Shown piece after piece: positions 8,321-14,872 of a DNA stretch of 15,612 nucleotides (positions are counted from its first letter, which is position 1; each line of letters begins with the position of its first letter). Location: NCBI GenBank assembly GCA_017745135.1, contig JAGIAB010000028.1:1-15612 (forward strand), in the 5' to 3' direction. The position numbers and the translations under genes were made by a program. The notes beneath the pieces are model-generated. The model was not told where the DNA came from, ran no database searches, and was given only the letters and a program-made list of their open reading frames with translations. This DNA comes from Flavisolibacter sp. GTDB lineage: Bacteria; Bacteroidota; Bacteroidia; Chitinophagales; Chitinophagaceae.

Positions 8321-8430
8321 TCACTTTAGTCAGCAATTTCTCTCAACCAACTTTTTACTACATTGTTCACCCTTGTTCATCATCCTAATTAGGGAAATTT
8401 CGGTTATTTTGAATTCATTAAAACTGTTTG

Positions 8431-10068
8431 ATGCCGATGAGAAATGTTTTGTGTTTAGGCTTACTTATTCTTTCCATTTCAGTTGCTGCGCAGCGAAAGA
8501 GAATTGATCTTTTAATCTACAATGCTAAAATTTACACAGTTGACTCAAAGTTTTTAAAAGCGACTGCCATTGCCATTAAAGATGGAAAGATTGTAGATGT
8601 GGGTAGAAATGGCTTAAGAGAAAAGTACTGGCCGGCACAGTCAATGAATGCAGAAGGAAAATTTATTTACCCGGGCTTCATTGATGCGCATGCCCATTTT
8701 TTTGGATACGCTGCCAATTTGCAAAATGTAGATCTTGTTGGCACAGAAAGTTGGGAAGATATCCTTTCTCTTTTAAAAAACTTTGCTGCCTCTCACCCTG
8801 AAGGCTGGCTGTTGGGGAGGGGCTGGGACCAGAACGATTGGCCTGTAAAGGACTTTCCTACCAATGAAAAATTGAATGCTTTATTTCCCAACCGCCCTGT
8901 TTTACTGACAAGAATAGATGGACATGCTGTAATCGCCAATCAAAAAGCACTGGAAATTGCAGGAATCAAAGTAGGTGAGCAGGTATCTGGTGGTGAGATA
9001 CAGGTTAAGAATGGAAAGCTTACCGGCATTCTGGTTGACAATGCGGTTGATTTGGTTAGCAGAAATATTCCGGCACTTACTGAAGATCAGATAAAAAAAT
9101 CATTGCTGGAAGCACAACAAAATTGTTTTGCAGTAGGATTAACCACTGTTGATGATTGCGGATTAGGTTTTCATGCTGTTGAATTAGCCAGGCAGATGCA
9201 AAACAGCGGTGAATTGAAAATGCGGATGTACATCATGCTTAGTGATGAAAAATCAAATTATGATTGGGCAAAAAAGAATGGCAAATTAAAAACGGATCGT
9301 TTGAATGTCCGTTCGTTCAAAGTATATGCCGACGGAGCCCTGGGATCAAGGGGTGCCTGTTTGTTAGAACCGTATAGCGACCAGCCAGGGCATTACGGAT
9401 TTCTTTTAAGTTCACAACAACATTTTGATTCTGTGGCGCAGGTCATTCGTAATCTCGGTTATCAAATGTGCACACATGCTATTGGAGACTCAGGCAACAG
9501 AACCATCTTAAACACTTACGCAAAATATCTGAAAGGCAACAATGATCTCCGCTGGAGAATTGAACATGCACAGGTAGTTGATCAAAATGATTTCAATTTG
9601 TTTGGCAAATACAACGTTATTCCATCCGTTCAACCAACACATGCCACATCTGATATGTATTGGGCCGGCGACCGGTTAGGACCACAACGGGTAAAAAGCG
9701 CTTATGCTTATAAGCAATTGTTGAATGAAAACAAATGGATTCCCTTAGGCACCGACTTCCCGGTTGAAGACATCTCTCCTTTTAAAACATTCCATTCAGC
9801 CATTTTCAGAACAGATTCAAAAGAATATCCTACCGGTGGTTACCAACCGGAAAATGCCTTAACAAGAGAAGAGGCCTTACGTGGCATGACCATCTGGGCA
9901 GCCAAAGCCAATTTTGAAGAAAAAGAAAAAGGTTCTTTGGAAAAAGGAAAGTTTGCCGACTTCATTATTTTAGATAAAGACATCATGACCATTGATGCAA
10001 AAGAAATTCTGAACACATCTGTTTTAGCAACTTACATTAACGGAGAAAAAGTTTACCAGAAAAAATAA
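8431..10068 (+). CDS. Exported amidohydrolase, YtcJ-like (amidohydrolase 3 family)
   Basis: A 545-residue metal-dependent hydrolase of C-N bonds in amides or related compounds. I chose the ATG at 8431 (a second ATG is two codons on; a TTG at 8428 is less likely). Residues 1-20 are a signal peptide (MRNVLCLGLLILSISVAAQ), so it acts in the periplasm. IDLLIYNAKIYTVDSKF is the standard N-terminal beta-sandwich. Catalytic-site features are GFIDAHAHF (His87, His89), SFKVYADGALGSRG with Lys297 in place of the bridging lysine, CTHAIGD (His349), RIEHAQ (His379) and LGTDFPVE (Asp442). The C-terminus GKFADFIILDKDI closes the sandwich. All expected ligands are present. It is followed after 5 bases by an SGNH hydrolase, so these two are very probably an operon. 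The substrate is unknown. Confidence 0.9.
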   Translation: MPMRNVLCLGLLILSISVAAQRKRIDLLIYNAKIYTVDSKFLKATAIAIKDGKIVDVGRNGLREKYWPAQSMNAEGKFIYPGFIDAHAHFFGYAANLQNVDLVGTESWEDILSLLKNFAASHPEGWLLGRGWDQNDWPVKDFPTNEKLNALFPNRPVLLTRIDGHAVIANQKALEIAGIKVGEQVSGGEIQVKNGKLTGILVDNAVDLVSRNIPALTEDQIKKSLLEAQQNCFAVGLTTVDDCGLGFHAVELARQMQNSGELKMRMYIMLSDEKSNYDWAKKNGKLKTDRLNVRSFKVYADGALGSRGACLLEPYSDQPGHYGFLLSSQQHFDSVAQVIRNLGYQMCTHAIGDSGNRTILNTYAKYLKGNNDLRWRIEHAQVVDQNDFNLFGKYNVIPSVQPTHATSDMYWAGDRLGPQRVKSAYAYKQLLNENKWIPLGTDFPVEDISPFKTFHSAIFRTDSKEYPTGGYQPENALTREEALRGMTIWAAKANFEEKEKGSLEKGKFADFIILDKDIMTIDAKEILNTSVLATYINGEKVYQKK

Positions 10069-10073
10069 ATCTC

Positions 10074-10757
10074 ATGAAGAAAACAAGTTTGATCATACTG
10101 ATTCTATCTGCAATCATTTTCAGTTTTACCACCATGCAAACCCAAAAGAAGATCGTATTCTTCGGTGATTCCATCACGCAACAAGGAGCCGGACCGAATG
10201 GTTACATTAAAAAGTTTGATTCCATTCTAAATCAAAAAGGACTGGCTTCTAAATACGAAACAATCGGGGCAGGCATCAGCGGCCATAAAGTTTACGATCT
10301 GTATTTACGCATGGATAGCGATGTACTGGCAAAGAAGCCCGATGCAGTAGTCATCTTTATTGGGGTAAATGACGTTTGGCATAAAAGAACTTCCGGCACC
10401 GGTACAGATGCCGACAGGTTTGAACGTTTCTATAATGCCATCATCAAAAAACTGAAAGCCGATAATATTTCTGTATTTCTCTGTACGCCTGCAGCCATCG
10501 GAGAAAAGAATGATTTCACCAATCCATTAGAAGGTGAGCTAAATGCTTATGCAGCACTTGTTCGTAAAATTGCAAAAGACAATAATTGCCCTGTTATTGA
10601 CCTGAGGCAGGCATTTACTAAATATTCAAAAGCCAACAATCCCGATAACAAAGACCGCGGTATACTCACTACTGACGGTGTTCACCTGAATACAACCGGC
10701 AATATTTTCGTTGCCCAAAAAATGTTTGATGTATTAAGCCAGAGCTTCCTGAAATAA
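10074..10757 (+). CDS. Exported SGNH/GDSL-family hydrolase
   Basis: A 227-residue esterase or lipase-like hydrolase with the four SGNH blocks: block I FFGDSIT (29-35, Ser33), block II IGAGISG (64-70, Gly67), block III GVND (97-100, Asn99), and block V DGVHLN (201-206, Asp201 and His204). Residues 1-20 (KKTSLIILILSAIIFSFTT) form a signal peptide or N-terminal anchor; no lipobox cysteine is present, so it is probably periplasmic. It lies 5 bases after the amidohydrolase. Together the two could remove an acyl group and then split an amide from the same extracellular compound, which is inference. Known relatives include acetyl-xylan esterases, rhamnogalacturonan acetylesterases and thioesterase/lysophospholipase types; the sequence alone does not decide between them. 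Confidence 0.92.
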   Translation: MKKTSLIILILSAIIFSFTTMQTQKKIVFFGDSITQQGAGPNGYIKKFDSILNQKGLASKYETIGAGISGHKVYDLYLRMDSDVLAKKPDAVVIFIGVNDVWHKRTSGTGTDADRFERFYNAIIKKLKADNISVFLCTPAAIGEKNDFTNPLEGELNAYAALVRKIAKDNNCPVIDLRQAFTKYSKANNPDNKDRGILTTDGVHLNTTGNIFVAQKMFDVLSQSFLK

Positions 10758-10786
10758 GGATAAGCTTCCGTTAAAAGCTCCATGGC

Positions 10787-10839
10787 AAAGGGTTTGCAAG
10801 CACTTCTGCTATTAATTTATTGTAAGTTTGCAACCCTTT
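10787..10839 (+). promoter_or_regulatory. Imperfect inverted repeat just before the amidotransferase start
   Basis: AAAGGGTTTGCAA (10787-10799) can pair with TTGCAACCCTTT (10828-10839): 12 base pairs with one bulged T and a 28-base loop. The 3' arm ends 3 bases before the ATG at 10843. In a read-through transcript from the SGNH gene the structure would sit over the ribosome-binding region. No T-run follows, so it is not a normal terminator. A perfect -7 promoter box overlaps its 3' arm. Confidence 0.55.
10823..10830 (+). promoter_or_regulatory. Probable -7 box of a promoter for the amidotransferase gene
   Basis: TAAGTTTG is an exact match to TAnnTTTG, 12 bases before the ATG. The nearest TTTG (10793-10796) is 26 bases upstream, longer than the usual 19-20, so the -33 element is uncertain. 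If used, it would give a leader of a few bases and would bypass the hairpin at 10787-10839. Confidence 0.4.
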
Positions 10840-10842
10840 ATT

Positions 10843-11673
10843 ATGTTACGTATAGCTATTTTAGATCTCTATGAAGGCCAGCCCAACGAGGGCATGCGTT
10901 GTCTGCGCCAGCTTGTTAATGAGTGGAGTGAATTTCATTCCATACCTGTGAGTTTTGATGAATTTGAGATTCGGCAGCACAAACAGGTGCCCGATCTTTC
11001 TTATGACGTGTACATTTCAAGCGGTGGGCCGGGCAGTCCTTTAGACAGTGAAGGCAGCGAGTGGGAAGCTGCTTATTTTAACTGGCTTTCCGGGGTAGAG
11101 AACTGGAATAACGATGCAAACAATTTGAATAAGAAGCACATCTTCCTTATCTGTCATTCCTTCCAGGTTGTTTGCCGTAAGTATGGCATTGGTTTAGTAA
11201 GTAAAAGAAGGAAACCGGCGCTTGGCGTTTTTCCTGTGCATATAACTCATGAGGGACAACAGGATCGTGTTTTCTTCGGGTTAAATGATCCATTTTATGT
11301 TGTTGACAGCCGGGATTACCAGATCACTACTCCCGATTTTGAAACCATCAACAATATGGGAGCAAAAATTTTGTGCATTGAGAAATATCGTCCGCATGTG
11401 CCTTACGAACAAGCTATTATGGGCATGCGTTTTAACGAGTACATGATAGGTACGCAATTCCACCCTGAAGCCGATGCAGCTGGCATGAATATGTACCTGC
11501 AAACCGAAGAAAAAAAGCAAACCGTTATTGAAAACCATGGCGAGGAAAAATGGAGGAACATGGTAGAACAATTAAATGATCCGGACAAGATCACCTGGAC
11601 CTATGCTCATATCATTCCCAACTTTTTGAGTATTGCTTATCAGCAATTGCACAAGCAGTTGATTGAGAAATAA
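10843..11673 (+). CDS. Class I (triad) glutamine amidotransferase
   Basis: A 276-residue protein expected to release ammonia from glutamine, or to hydrolyse a gamma-glutamyl bond. I chose the ATG at 10843 rather than an upstream TTG at 10828, because MLRIAILDLYEG is the natural first strand. The triad is Cys104 in LICHSFQVV, His207 and Glu209 in GTQFHPEAD. SSGGPGSP (59-66) is the oxyanion-strand motif of the family. The nucleophile elbow is CHSFQ rather than the usual C-x-G-x-Q, which may alter specificity. The C-terminal 60 residues extend beyond the minimal domain. It follows the SGNH gene by 85 bases. With the ATP-grasp and YbdK-family ligases it could amidate a carboxylate or recycle a gamma-glutamylated intermediate, as gamma-glutamyl-gamma-aminobutyrate hydrolases do; this is inference. 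Confidence 0.88.
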   Translation: MLRIAILDLYEGQPNEGMRCLRQLVNEWSEFHSIPVSFDEFEIRQHKQVPDLSYDVYISSGGPGSPLDSEGSEWEAAYFNWLSGVENWNNDANNLNKKHIFLICHSFQVVCRKYGIGLVSKRRKPALGVFPVHITHEGQQDRVFFGLNDPFYVVDSRDYQITTPDFETINNMGAKILCIEKYRPHVPYEQAIMGMRFNEYMIGTQFHPEADAAGMNMYLQTEEKKQTVIENHGEEKWRNMVEQLNDPDKITWTYAHIIPNFLSIAYQQLHKQLIEK

Positions 11674-11728
11674 TTTTTGTATTTGTCCTACGAGCGAATT
11701 TTCTTGCATCAAACAAAATAAACAGGCG

Positions 11729-11745
11729 GTTTGCAGTAGGCAAAC
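11729..11745. terminator. Small hairpin between convergent genes, possible weak terminator
   Basis: GTTTGC (11729-11734) and GCAAAC (11740-11745) form a perfect 6-bp stem with a 5-base loop, lying between the amidotransferase stop and the repressor stop. There is no proper T-run on the plus side and only a loose one on the minus side, so termination is uncertain. Confidence 0.3.
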
Positions 11746-11747
11746 AA

Positions 11748-12479
11748 CTATGCAATGATCTTCACTTCTTTCATCTGGGGCACCTTGGAACGAATATGTC
11801 GCCTCAACGTCCACACCTGCTTTATTTTGGAAAGGTTGATGGAAACCTGCGGATTGGTTTCGAAATTATCGCTGATTAAAATCCACTCATTTTCATTTTT
11901 GCGATAAATTCTTTTTACGAGTAATTGTTCATCGGTAAGAATGACATACACACAAAAATTTTTGATCTCATTCCAATCTTCATGCGGCAGTAAAGATGTA
12001 AGCAAAATATCACCTGCCGATAAAGTCGGTTCCATACTATCGCCATCCACTTCAAAATAACTCCACTCCAAACCTTTTGGATTGACGCCCGGAGGCAAAG
12101 AATATTTTTGAAGCGTTTCAATAAAATCAGTTTGTTCAAAACCTTTTACATAACCTGCCTGGGCTTTAATACCAACAAGAGGAACTAAATATTCAGAAGG
12201 ATGATTTTTTAGAATTTGGATTTGTTTGTAAAAAGGTTGGCTGATTTTTTTAGGCTCATGTGAAAATTTGCCCAAAATTTTCACATCAGAGCCAGAATGC
12301 AGGAAATTATAGTCGTTTTGAAACTTTAGAACGGCCTCAACAAACCATTTGGAGGGTTCCATTTTACCATTCTCTACTTTGCTCACCACTTCTCTACTGT
12401 AGCCAATTTTACGAGCAAAATTTTCCTGGCTCAGCCCTAAAGACTTCCTGATTTCTATGAGTTTATAAGCGTCCAGCAT
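11748..12479 (-). CDS. XRE-family repressor with S24 (LexA/CI-type) self-cleavage domain
   Basis: A 243-residue phage-type repressor. Residues about 5-58 form a helix-turn-helix (RKSLGLSQENFARKIGYSRE, VVSKVENGKMEPS). After a linker, residues about 98-235 are an S24 peptidase fold: the scissile Ala108-Gly109 in IKAQAGYV, the nucleophile Ser148 in VDGDSMEPTLSAGDILL, and Lys189 in LLVKRIYR. The spacings from cleavage site to Ser (39) and Ser to Lys (41) are close to those of LexA (34 and 37). All three elements are intact, so RecA-stimulated autocleavage after DNA damage is expected. It is divergent from the 99-residue gene, and the spacer between them holds repeated TGTGAA/TTCACA half-sites, as expected for an autoregulated switch. 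A host stress regulator of the same fold (HdiR-like) is the alternative. Confidence 0.92.
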   Translation of the reverse strand: MLDAYKLIEIRKSLGLSQENFARKIGYSREVVSKVENGKMEPSKWFVEAVLKFQNDYNFLHSGSDVKILGKFSHEPKKISQPFYKQIQILKNHPSEYLVPLVGIKAQAGYVKGFEQTDFIETLQKYSLPPGVNPKGLEWSYFEVDGDSMEPTLSAGDILLTSLLPHEDWNEIKNFCVYVILTDEQLLVKRIYRKNENEWILISDNFETNPQVSINLSKIKQVWTLRRHIRSKVPQMKEVKIIA

Positions 12480-12492
12480 AGTGTTAAAAATT

Positions 12493-12574
12493 TGTGAGTC
12501 AAAATGTGAAATTTATGTGGATAATGTGAATTTTAGTATCTTTATACTTCACAAAGTTAATTGAAAAATTCACA
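12493..12574. promoter_or_regulatory. Cluster of TGTGA/TTCACA half-sites, probable operator of the S24 repressor
   Basis: TGTGA-type hexamers start at 12493 (TGTGAG), 12505 (TGTGAA), 12516 (TGTGGA) and 12525 (TGTGAA), and inverted TTCACA at 12548 and 12569. Steps of 12, 11 and 9 bases in the left group, and of 21 in the right group, put the sites near one face of the helix. Further TTCACA copies lie at 12603 (inside the 99-residue gene) and 13117 (before the ATPase gene). The binding protein is inferred from divergent position. Confidence 0.6.
12513..12544 (+). promoter_or_regulatory. Candidate rightward promoter of the phage-like module
   Basis: TATCTTTA (12537-12544) matches the -7 consensus TAnnTTTG at 7 of 8 positions. 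The upstream stretch TTATGTG (12513-12519) could supply a weak -33 element. Transcription would start near 12550, about 35 bases before the ATG at 12585. A TGTGAA half-site lies between the two boxes, which fits repression by occlusion. Confidence 0.4.
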
Positions 12575-12583
12575 AAACACAAC
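12552..12583 (-). promoter_or_regulatory. Candidate leftward promoter of the repressor gene
   Basis: On the minus strand the sequence is GTTG, 20 bases, TAACTTTG; the second box is an exact TAnnTTTG match and the spacing is the same as in the tRNA promoter at 15537. Transcription would start near 12547, giving a leader of about 68 bases. One TTCACA half-site (12569) lies between the boxes and another (12548) covers the start point. Confidence 0.5.
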
Positions 12584-12584
12584 C

Positions 12585-12884
12585 ATGAGAATACACAAAG
12601 AATTCACATTCCACTATCCGCTAAAGCATAAAGTGGTTCGTGATCTGAAAATAGTGACGGAGCATGTTGGAGACCTGGTGGTTGAAGGTGTTGGTTATTT
12701 TGATCCTTCCGCTTCGGTGCTGGATATTTTTGAACGCTACTCCGTGGATATTGATTTTGTAAAATGGAACGGAACGGACATCAAACCAGTATTGGAAGTA
12801 ACCGGTGCGATGGATGATGTAGTGGAAGCGGCTATACGGTTTTTTGCAAAAGAGTTTGAGCATCGTTCCAACAGGGCGGCGTAG
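12585..12884 (+). CDS. Hypothetical protein (99 residues), divergent from the repressor
   Basis: I do not recognise this protein. I chose the ATG at 12585; the TTG at 12561 lies in the operator region. It is acidic and probably an alpha/beta fold: strands FTFHYP and VGDLVVEGVGYFDPSA, a central DIFERYSVDIDFVKWNGTD, and a C-terminal helix DDVVEAAIRFFAKEFEHR. It has no signal peptide, membrane segment or helix-turn-helix signature, so it is not an obvious Cro. Its place directly opposite the repressor and under the putative rightward promoter suggests an early gene controlled by the switch. A TTCACA half-site lies inside its first codons. Confidence 0.7.
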   Translation: MRIHKEFTFHYPLKHKVVRDLKIVTEHVGDLVVEGVGYFDPSASVLDIFERYSVDIDFVKWNGTDIKPVLEVTGAMDDVVEAAIRFFAKEFEHRSNRAA

Positions 12885-12887
12885 TTA

Positions 12888-12928
12888 GCAAACGGCAAAA
12901 GAGAAACGGCAATTGGAGTTTTCTTATA
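12888..12928 (+). repeat. Heptanucleotide repeat array, second copy
   Basis: Heptamers GCAAACG, GCAAAAG, AGAAACG, GCAATTG are followed by GAGTTTTCTTATA. The tail closely resembles that of the first copy (AAGCTTTCCTTATA at 5136). It starts 4 bases after the stop of the 99-residue gene. The remaining 220 bases up to the ATPase gene hold no open frame that I can support, only AT-rich sequence with one TTCACA at 13117. Confidence 0.7.
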
Positions 12929-13150
12929 AATGACTTTTCATTTTGATAGTTAGTCGCGAATATGTTGAATAGAATTGGAGAACGTACAAGTGAGTGACAC
13001 AACGAAAGATGATAGTAGTAATTAAGCTGGCTACATAAAAATCTAACCTAAACCCTTCCGATTATAATTCTTGCAGTAATACAATACTAAACAACCGGTG
13101 AACTATCAATTGACCATTCACAATTTGAGTACGATTAAACACGATAAACA

Positions 13151-14008
13151 ATGCAATTAAGAAAAGCAACACGCAAAAAAGCAAAGATCCGTTTGGGACT
13201 TTCAGCAGTTTCCGGCGGAGGTAAAACCTACAGCGCCATTTTGGTAGCAAAAGGTTTGATTGGCGATTTAAGTAAGGTAGCCATCATTGATACCGAAAAC
13301 GGCAGTGCCGATTTGTATGCCCATCTTGGCGATTTTAATGTCCTTTCATTAACCGCACCATTTACTCCTGAACGCTACATCGAAGCAATTAAGAGTTGTG
13401 AAAAAGCCGGAATGGAAGTAATTATCATTGATTCGATTTCTCACGAATGGGATGGCAAAGGCGGATGTCTGGAGATCGTTGAATCCTTAGGTGGCAAATA
13501 CCAGGATTGGGCGAAAGTAACGCCGCGTCACCAGGCATTTATTGAAGCCATTCTTCATAGTCCATCACACATTATTACAACCGTAAGAAGAAAGCAGGAT
13601 TATGAAATGATCAAAGACGGCAACAAGATCAGGATTGAGAAAGGCGGACTGAAAGAAATTACCCGCGAAGGATTTGAATACGAGTTGACGATCAACCTTG
13701 AATTGGATACACAACACAACGCCACTGCATCAAAGGACAGAACACAATTGTTCATGGGTAAACCGGCCTTTGTCCCTTCTGAAAAAACAGGTGAAGTAAT
13801 TGCAGCCTGGTGTGAGCTGGGTGAAGAAGACTTCAATATCAAACCAGGAAGCGAATGGTACAACAAGGTTGACAATTGTGTGACTCAAAAAGAGCTAGTG
13901 GAGTTGTATCAAAAAAATAAAGCCGAAGTAGATTCCAATCCACTGTTACAACAATTAATTTCTAACCGAAGAAATCAAATCAATGGCAAAACCCTTAGTG
14001 CAGCATAA
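13151..14008 (+). CDS. Phage-type RecA-fold ATPase (AAA_24/Sak4-like)
   Basis: A 285-residue P-loop ATPase resembling the phage proteins placed in AAA_24, some of which (Sak4) promote single-strand annealing recombination with a partner SSB. Walker A is GLSAVSGGGKTYS (residues 16-28, Lys25, Thr26); the first glycine of the strict GxxxxGKT pattern is replaced by Ala19. IDTENGSADLY (46-56) is the following conserved acidic strand, and MEVIIIDSISHEW (88-100) is Walker B with Asp94. ITTVRRKQDYEM (near 142-153) and a basic segment after it are typical of the family. The last 70 residues are helical. It starts a tight gene group: its end overlaps the next gene by 26 bases. Function in phage-like recombination is likely but inferred; no SSB, exonuclease or terminase gene is in the window. 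Confidence 0.8.
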   Translation: MQLRKATRKKAKIRLGLSAVSGGGKTYSAILVAKGLIGDLSKVAIIDTENGSADLYAHLGDFNVLSLTAPFTPERYIEAIKSCEKAGMEVIIIDSISHEWDGKGGCLEIVESLGGKYQDWAKVTPRHQAFIEAILHSPSHIITTVRRKQDYEMIKDGNKIRIEKGGLKEITREGFEYELTINLELDTQHNATASKDRTQLFMGKPAFVPSEKTGEVIAAWCELGEEDFNIKPGSEWYNKVDNCVTQKELVELYQKNKAEVDSNPLLQQLISNRRNQINGKTLSAA

Positions 14009-14465
14009 CGAAACATTGCCTTCCATTAAAGAAGGACTGAGTAAAAAACAGATTGCCGAACTGGCCGACCAATCGGTGAGCACTGTATTAGAACAAGGGA
14101 ATGTTTTTGAAGTGGCGGAAGCCTTAGCCGCTATGGAAGAATTTGTAAAGAATGTAAGAAAGGATGAACGCTTTGTTGATTTTTTAAGAGACGAGTTGAC
14201 GAAACACCGGGGAAGATTAACCACCAATTCAGGAGCAAGAATAGAAATCTGCGAAGCAGGTGTAAGCTATGATTACTCAGGCAATGGTGAATGGAAAGAA
14301 CTTGATCAACAAATAAAAATGTTGACGGACCAAAGAAAGGCTGTGGAAGAAAAACTGCGTAAGCTGGGACCCGGAAGAATGGCTGTTGATCCCGAAACAG
14401 GAGAAGTGCTGGAAGGACCACTGAAGACATCTAAATCGACTTACAGAATAACCTTATCAAAATGA
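13983..14465 (+). CDS. Hypothetical coiled-coil protein of the phage-like module (160 residues)
   Basis: I cannot name a family with confidence. The ATG at 13983 lies inside the end of the ATPase gene, so the two are translationally coupled. The N-terminal half is mostly helical (SKKQIAELADQSVSTVLEQG, then VAEALAAMEEFVKNVRKDER). Residues about 104-129 (KELDQQIKMLTDQRKAVEEK) look like a short coiled coil, followed by a GPGRMAVDPETGEV turn and a short basic tail. Helical coiled-coil proteins next to annealing or recombination ATPases are frequent in phage early regions, where some protect DNA ends or contact nucleases; that role here is speculation. Its stop overlaps the next ATG by four bases (ATGA). 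Confidence 0.75.
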   Translation: MAKPLVQHNETLPSIKEGLSKKQIAELADQSVSTVLEQGNVFEVAEALAAMEEFVKNVRKDERFVDFLRDELTKHRGRLTTNSGARIEICEAGVSYDYSGNGEWKELDQQIKMLTDQRKAVEEKLRKLGPGRMAVDPETGEVLEGPLKTSKSTYRITLSK

Positions 14466-14743
14466 TAAAAACAATTTTCCAGGAGTGCGTTGATATTGTA
14501 AAATATTTAGCAGGACATGAGTTCCTGTATTTCGATACTGCTGTGGAAGTAAAAATTACCCCGCACAGTTTTCCTTTCAATGCATGGGCTGTATGTGTTA
14601 GTCCAAAAGATGAATTGTTTGTAATGGATAGCGATGAACAATGGCACCAGGTTGAATTGCAGGATGACAATGCAGCTTTAGTGATTGGAAGTTTATATCA
14701 GCGCCTGAAGCTGATGAGTATTAAATACGCAAAAGCAAGCTGA
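14462..14743 (+). CDS. Hypothetical protein (93 residues)
   Basis: Not recognised. The start is fixed by the ATGA overlap with the upstream stop codon. The sequence starts MIKTIFQECVDIVKYLAGHE and has a central run of predicted strands (DTAVEVKITPHSFPFNAWAV, then CVSPKDELFVMDSDEQWHQV), ending with a helix that includes VIGSLYQRLKLMSIKYAKAS. No membrane segment or metal-binding cluster is visible. It is the third gene of the coupled ATPase group, and a repeat array begins 6 bases after its stop. Confidence 0.7.
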   Translation: MIKTIFQECVDIVKYLAGHEFLYFDTAVEVKITPHSFPFNAWAVCVSPKDELFVMDSDEQWHQVELQDDNAALVIGSLYQRLKLMSIKYAKAS

Positions 14744-14748
14744 GGACG

Positions 14749-14833
14749 GGAAACGTCAAACGAGAAACGTGAAACGGCAAACGTGAGATGTGAATTGCAT
14801 TACACGAATTTTTCATCACGAATTACACGAATT
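14749..14833 (+). repeat. Heptanucleotide repeat array, third copy, with paired ATTACACGAATT repeats
   Basis: Seven consecutive heptamers cover 14749-14797: GGAAACG, TCAAACG, AGAAACG, TGAAACG, GCAAACG, TGAGATG, TGAATTG. They are followed by two copies of ATTACACGAATT (14799-14810 and 14822-14833) separated by 11 bases. This is the longest of the three arrays and is purely intergenic. Confidence 0.8.
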
Positions 14834-14860
14834 GAGTCAAACGATTGACGCCTCAAAAAA

Positions 14861-14866
14861 AGGAGA
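14861..14866 (+). promoter_or_regulatory. Strong Shine-Dalgarno site
   Basis: AGGAGA, preceded by a run of A residues, lies 6 bases before the ATG at 14873. Most other genes here have no comparable site, so it marks this start clearly and hints at a different translational style, as in phage genes. Confidence 0.75.
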
Positions 14867-14872
14867 AACAAA

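Noticed and set aside
12929..13150. Small gene between the 99-residue gene and the ATPase gene
   Set aside because: The short ATG frames end after a few codons, and none has a ribosome-binding site or protein-like composition.
14749..14833. CRISPR-like array
   Set aside because: The units are contiguous 7-base repeats without spacers of constant length, and there are no cas genes.
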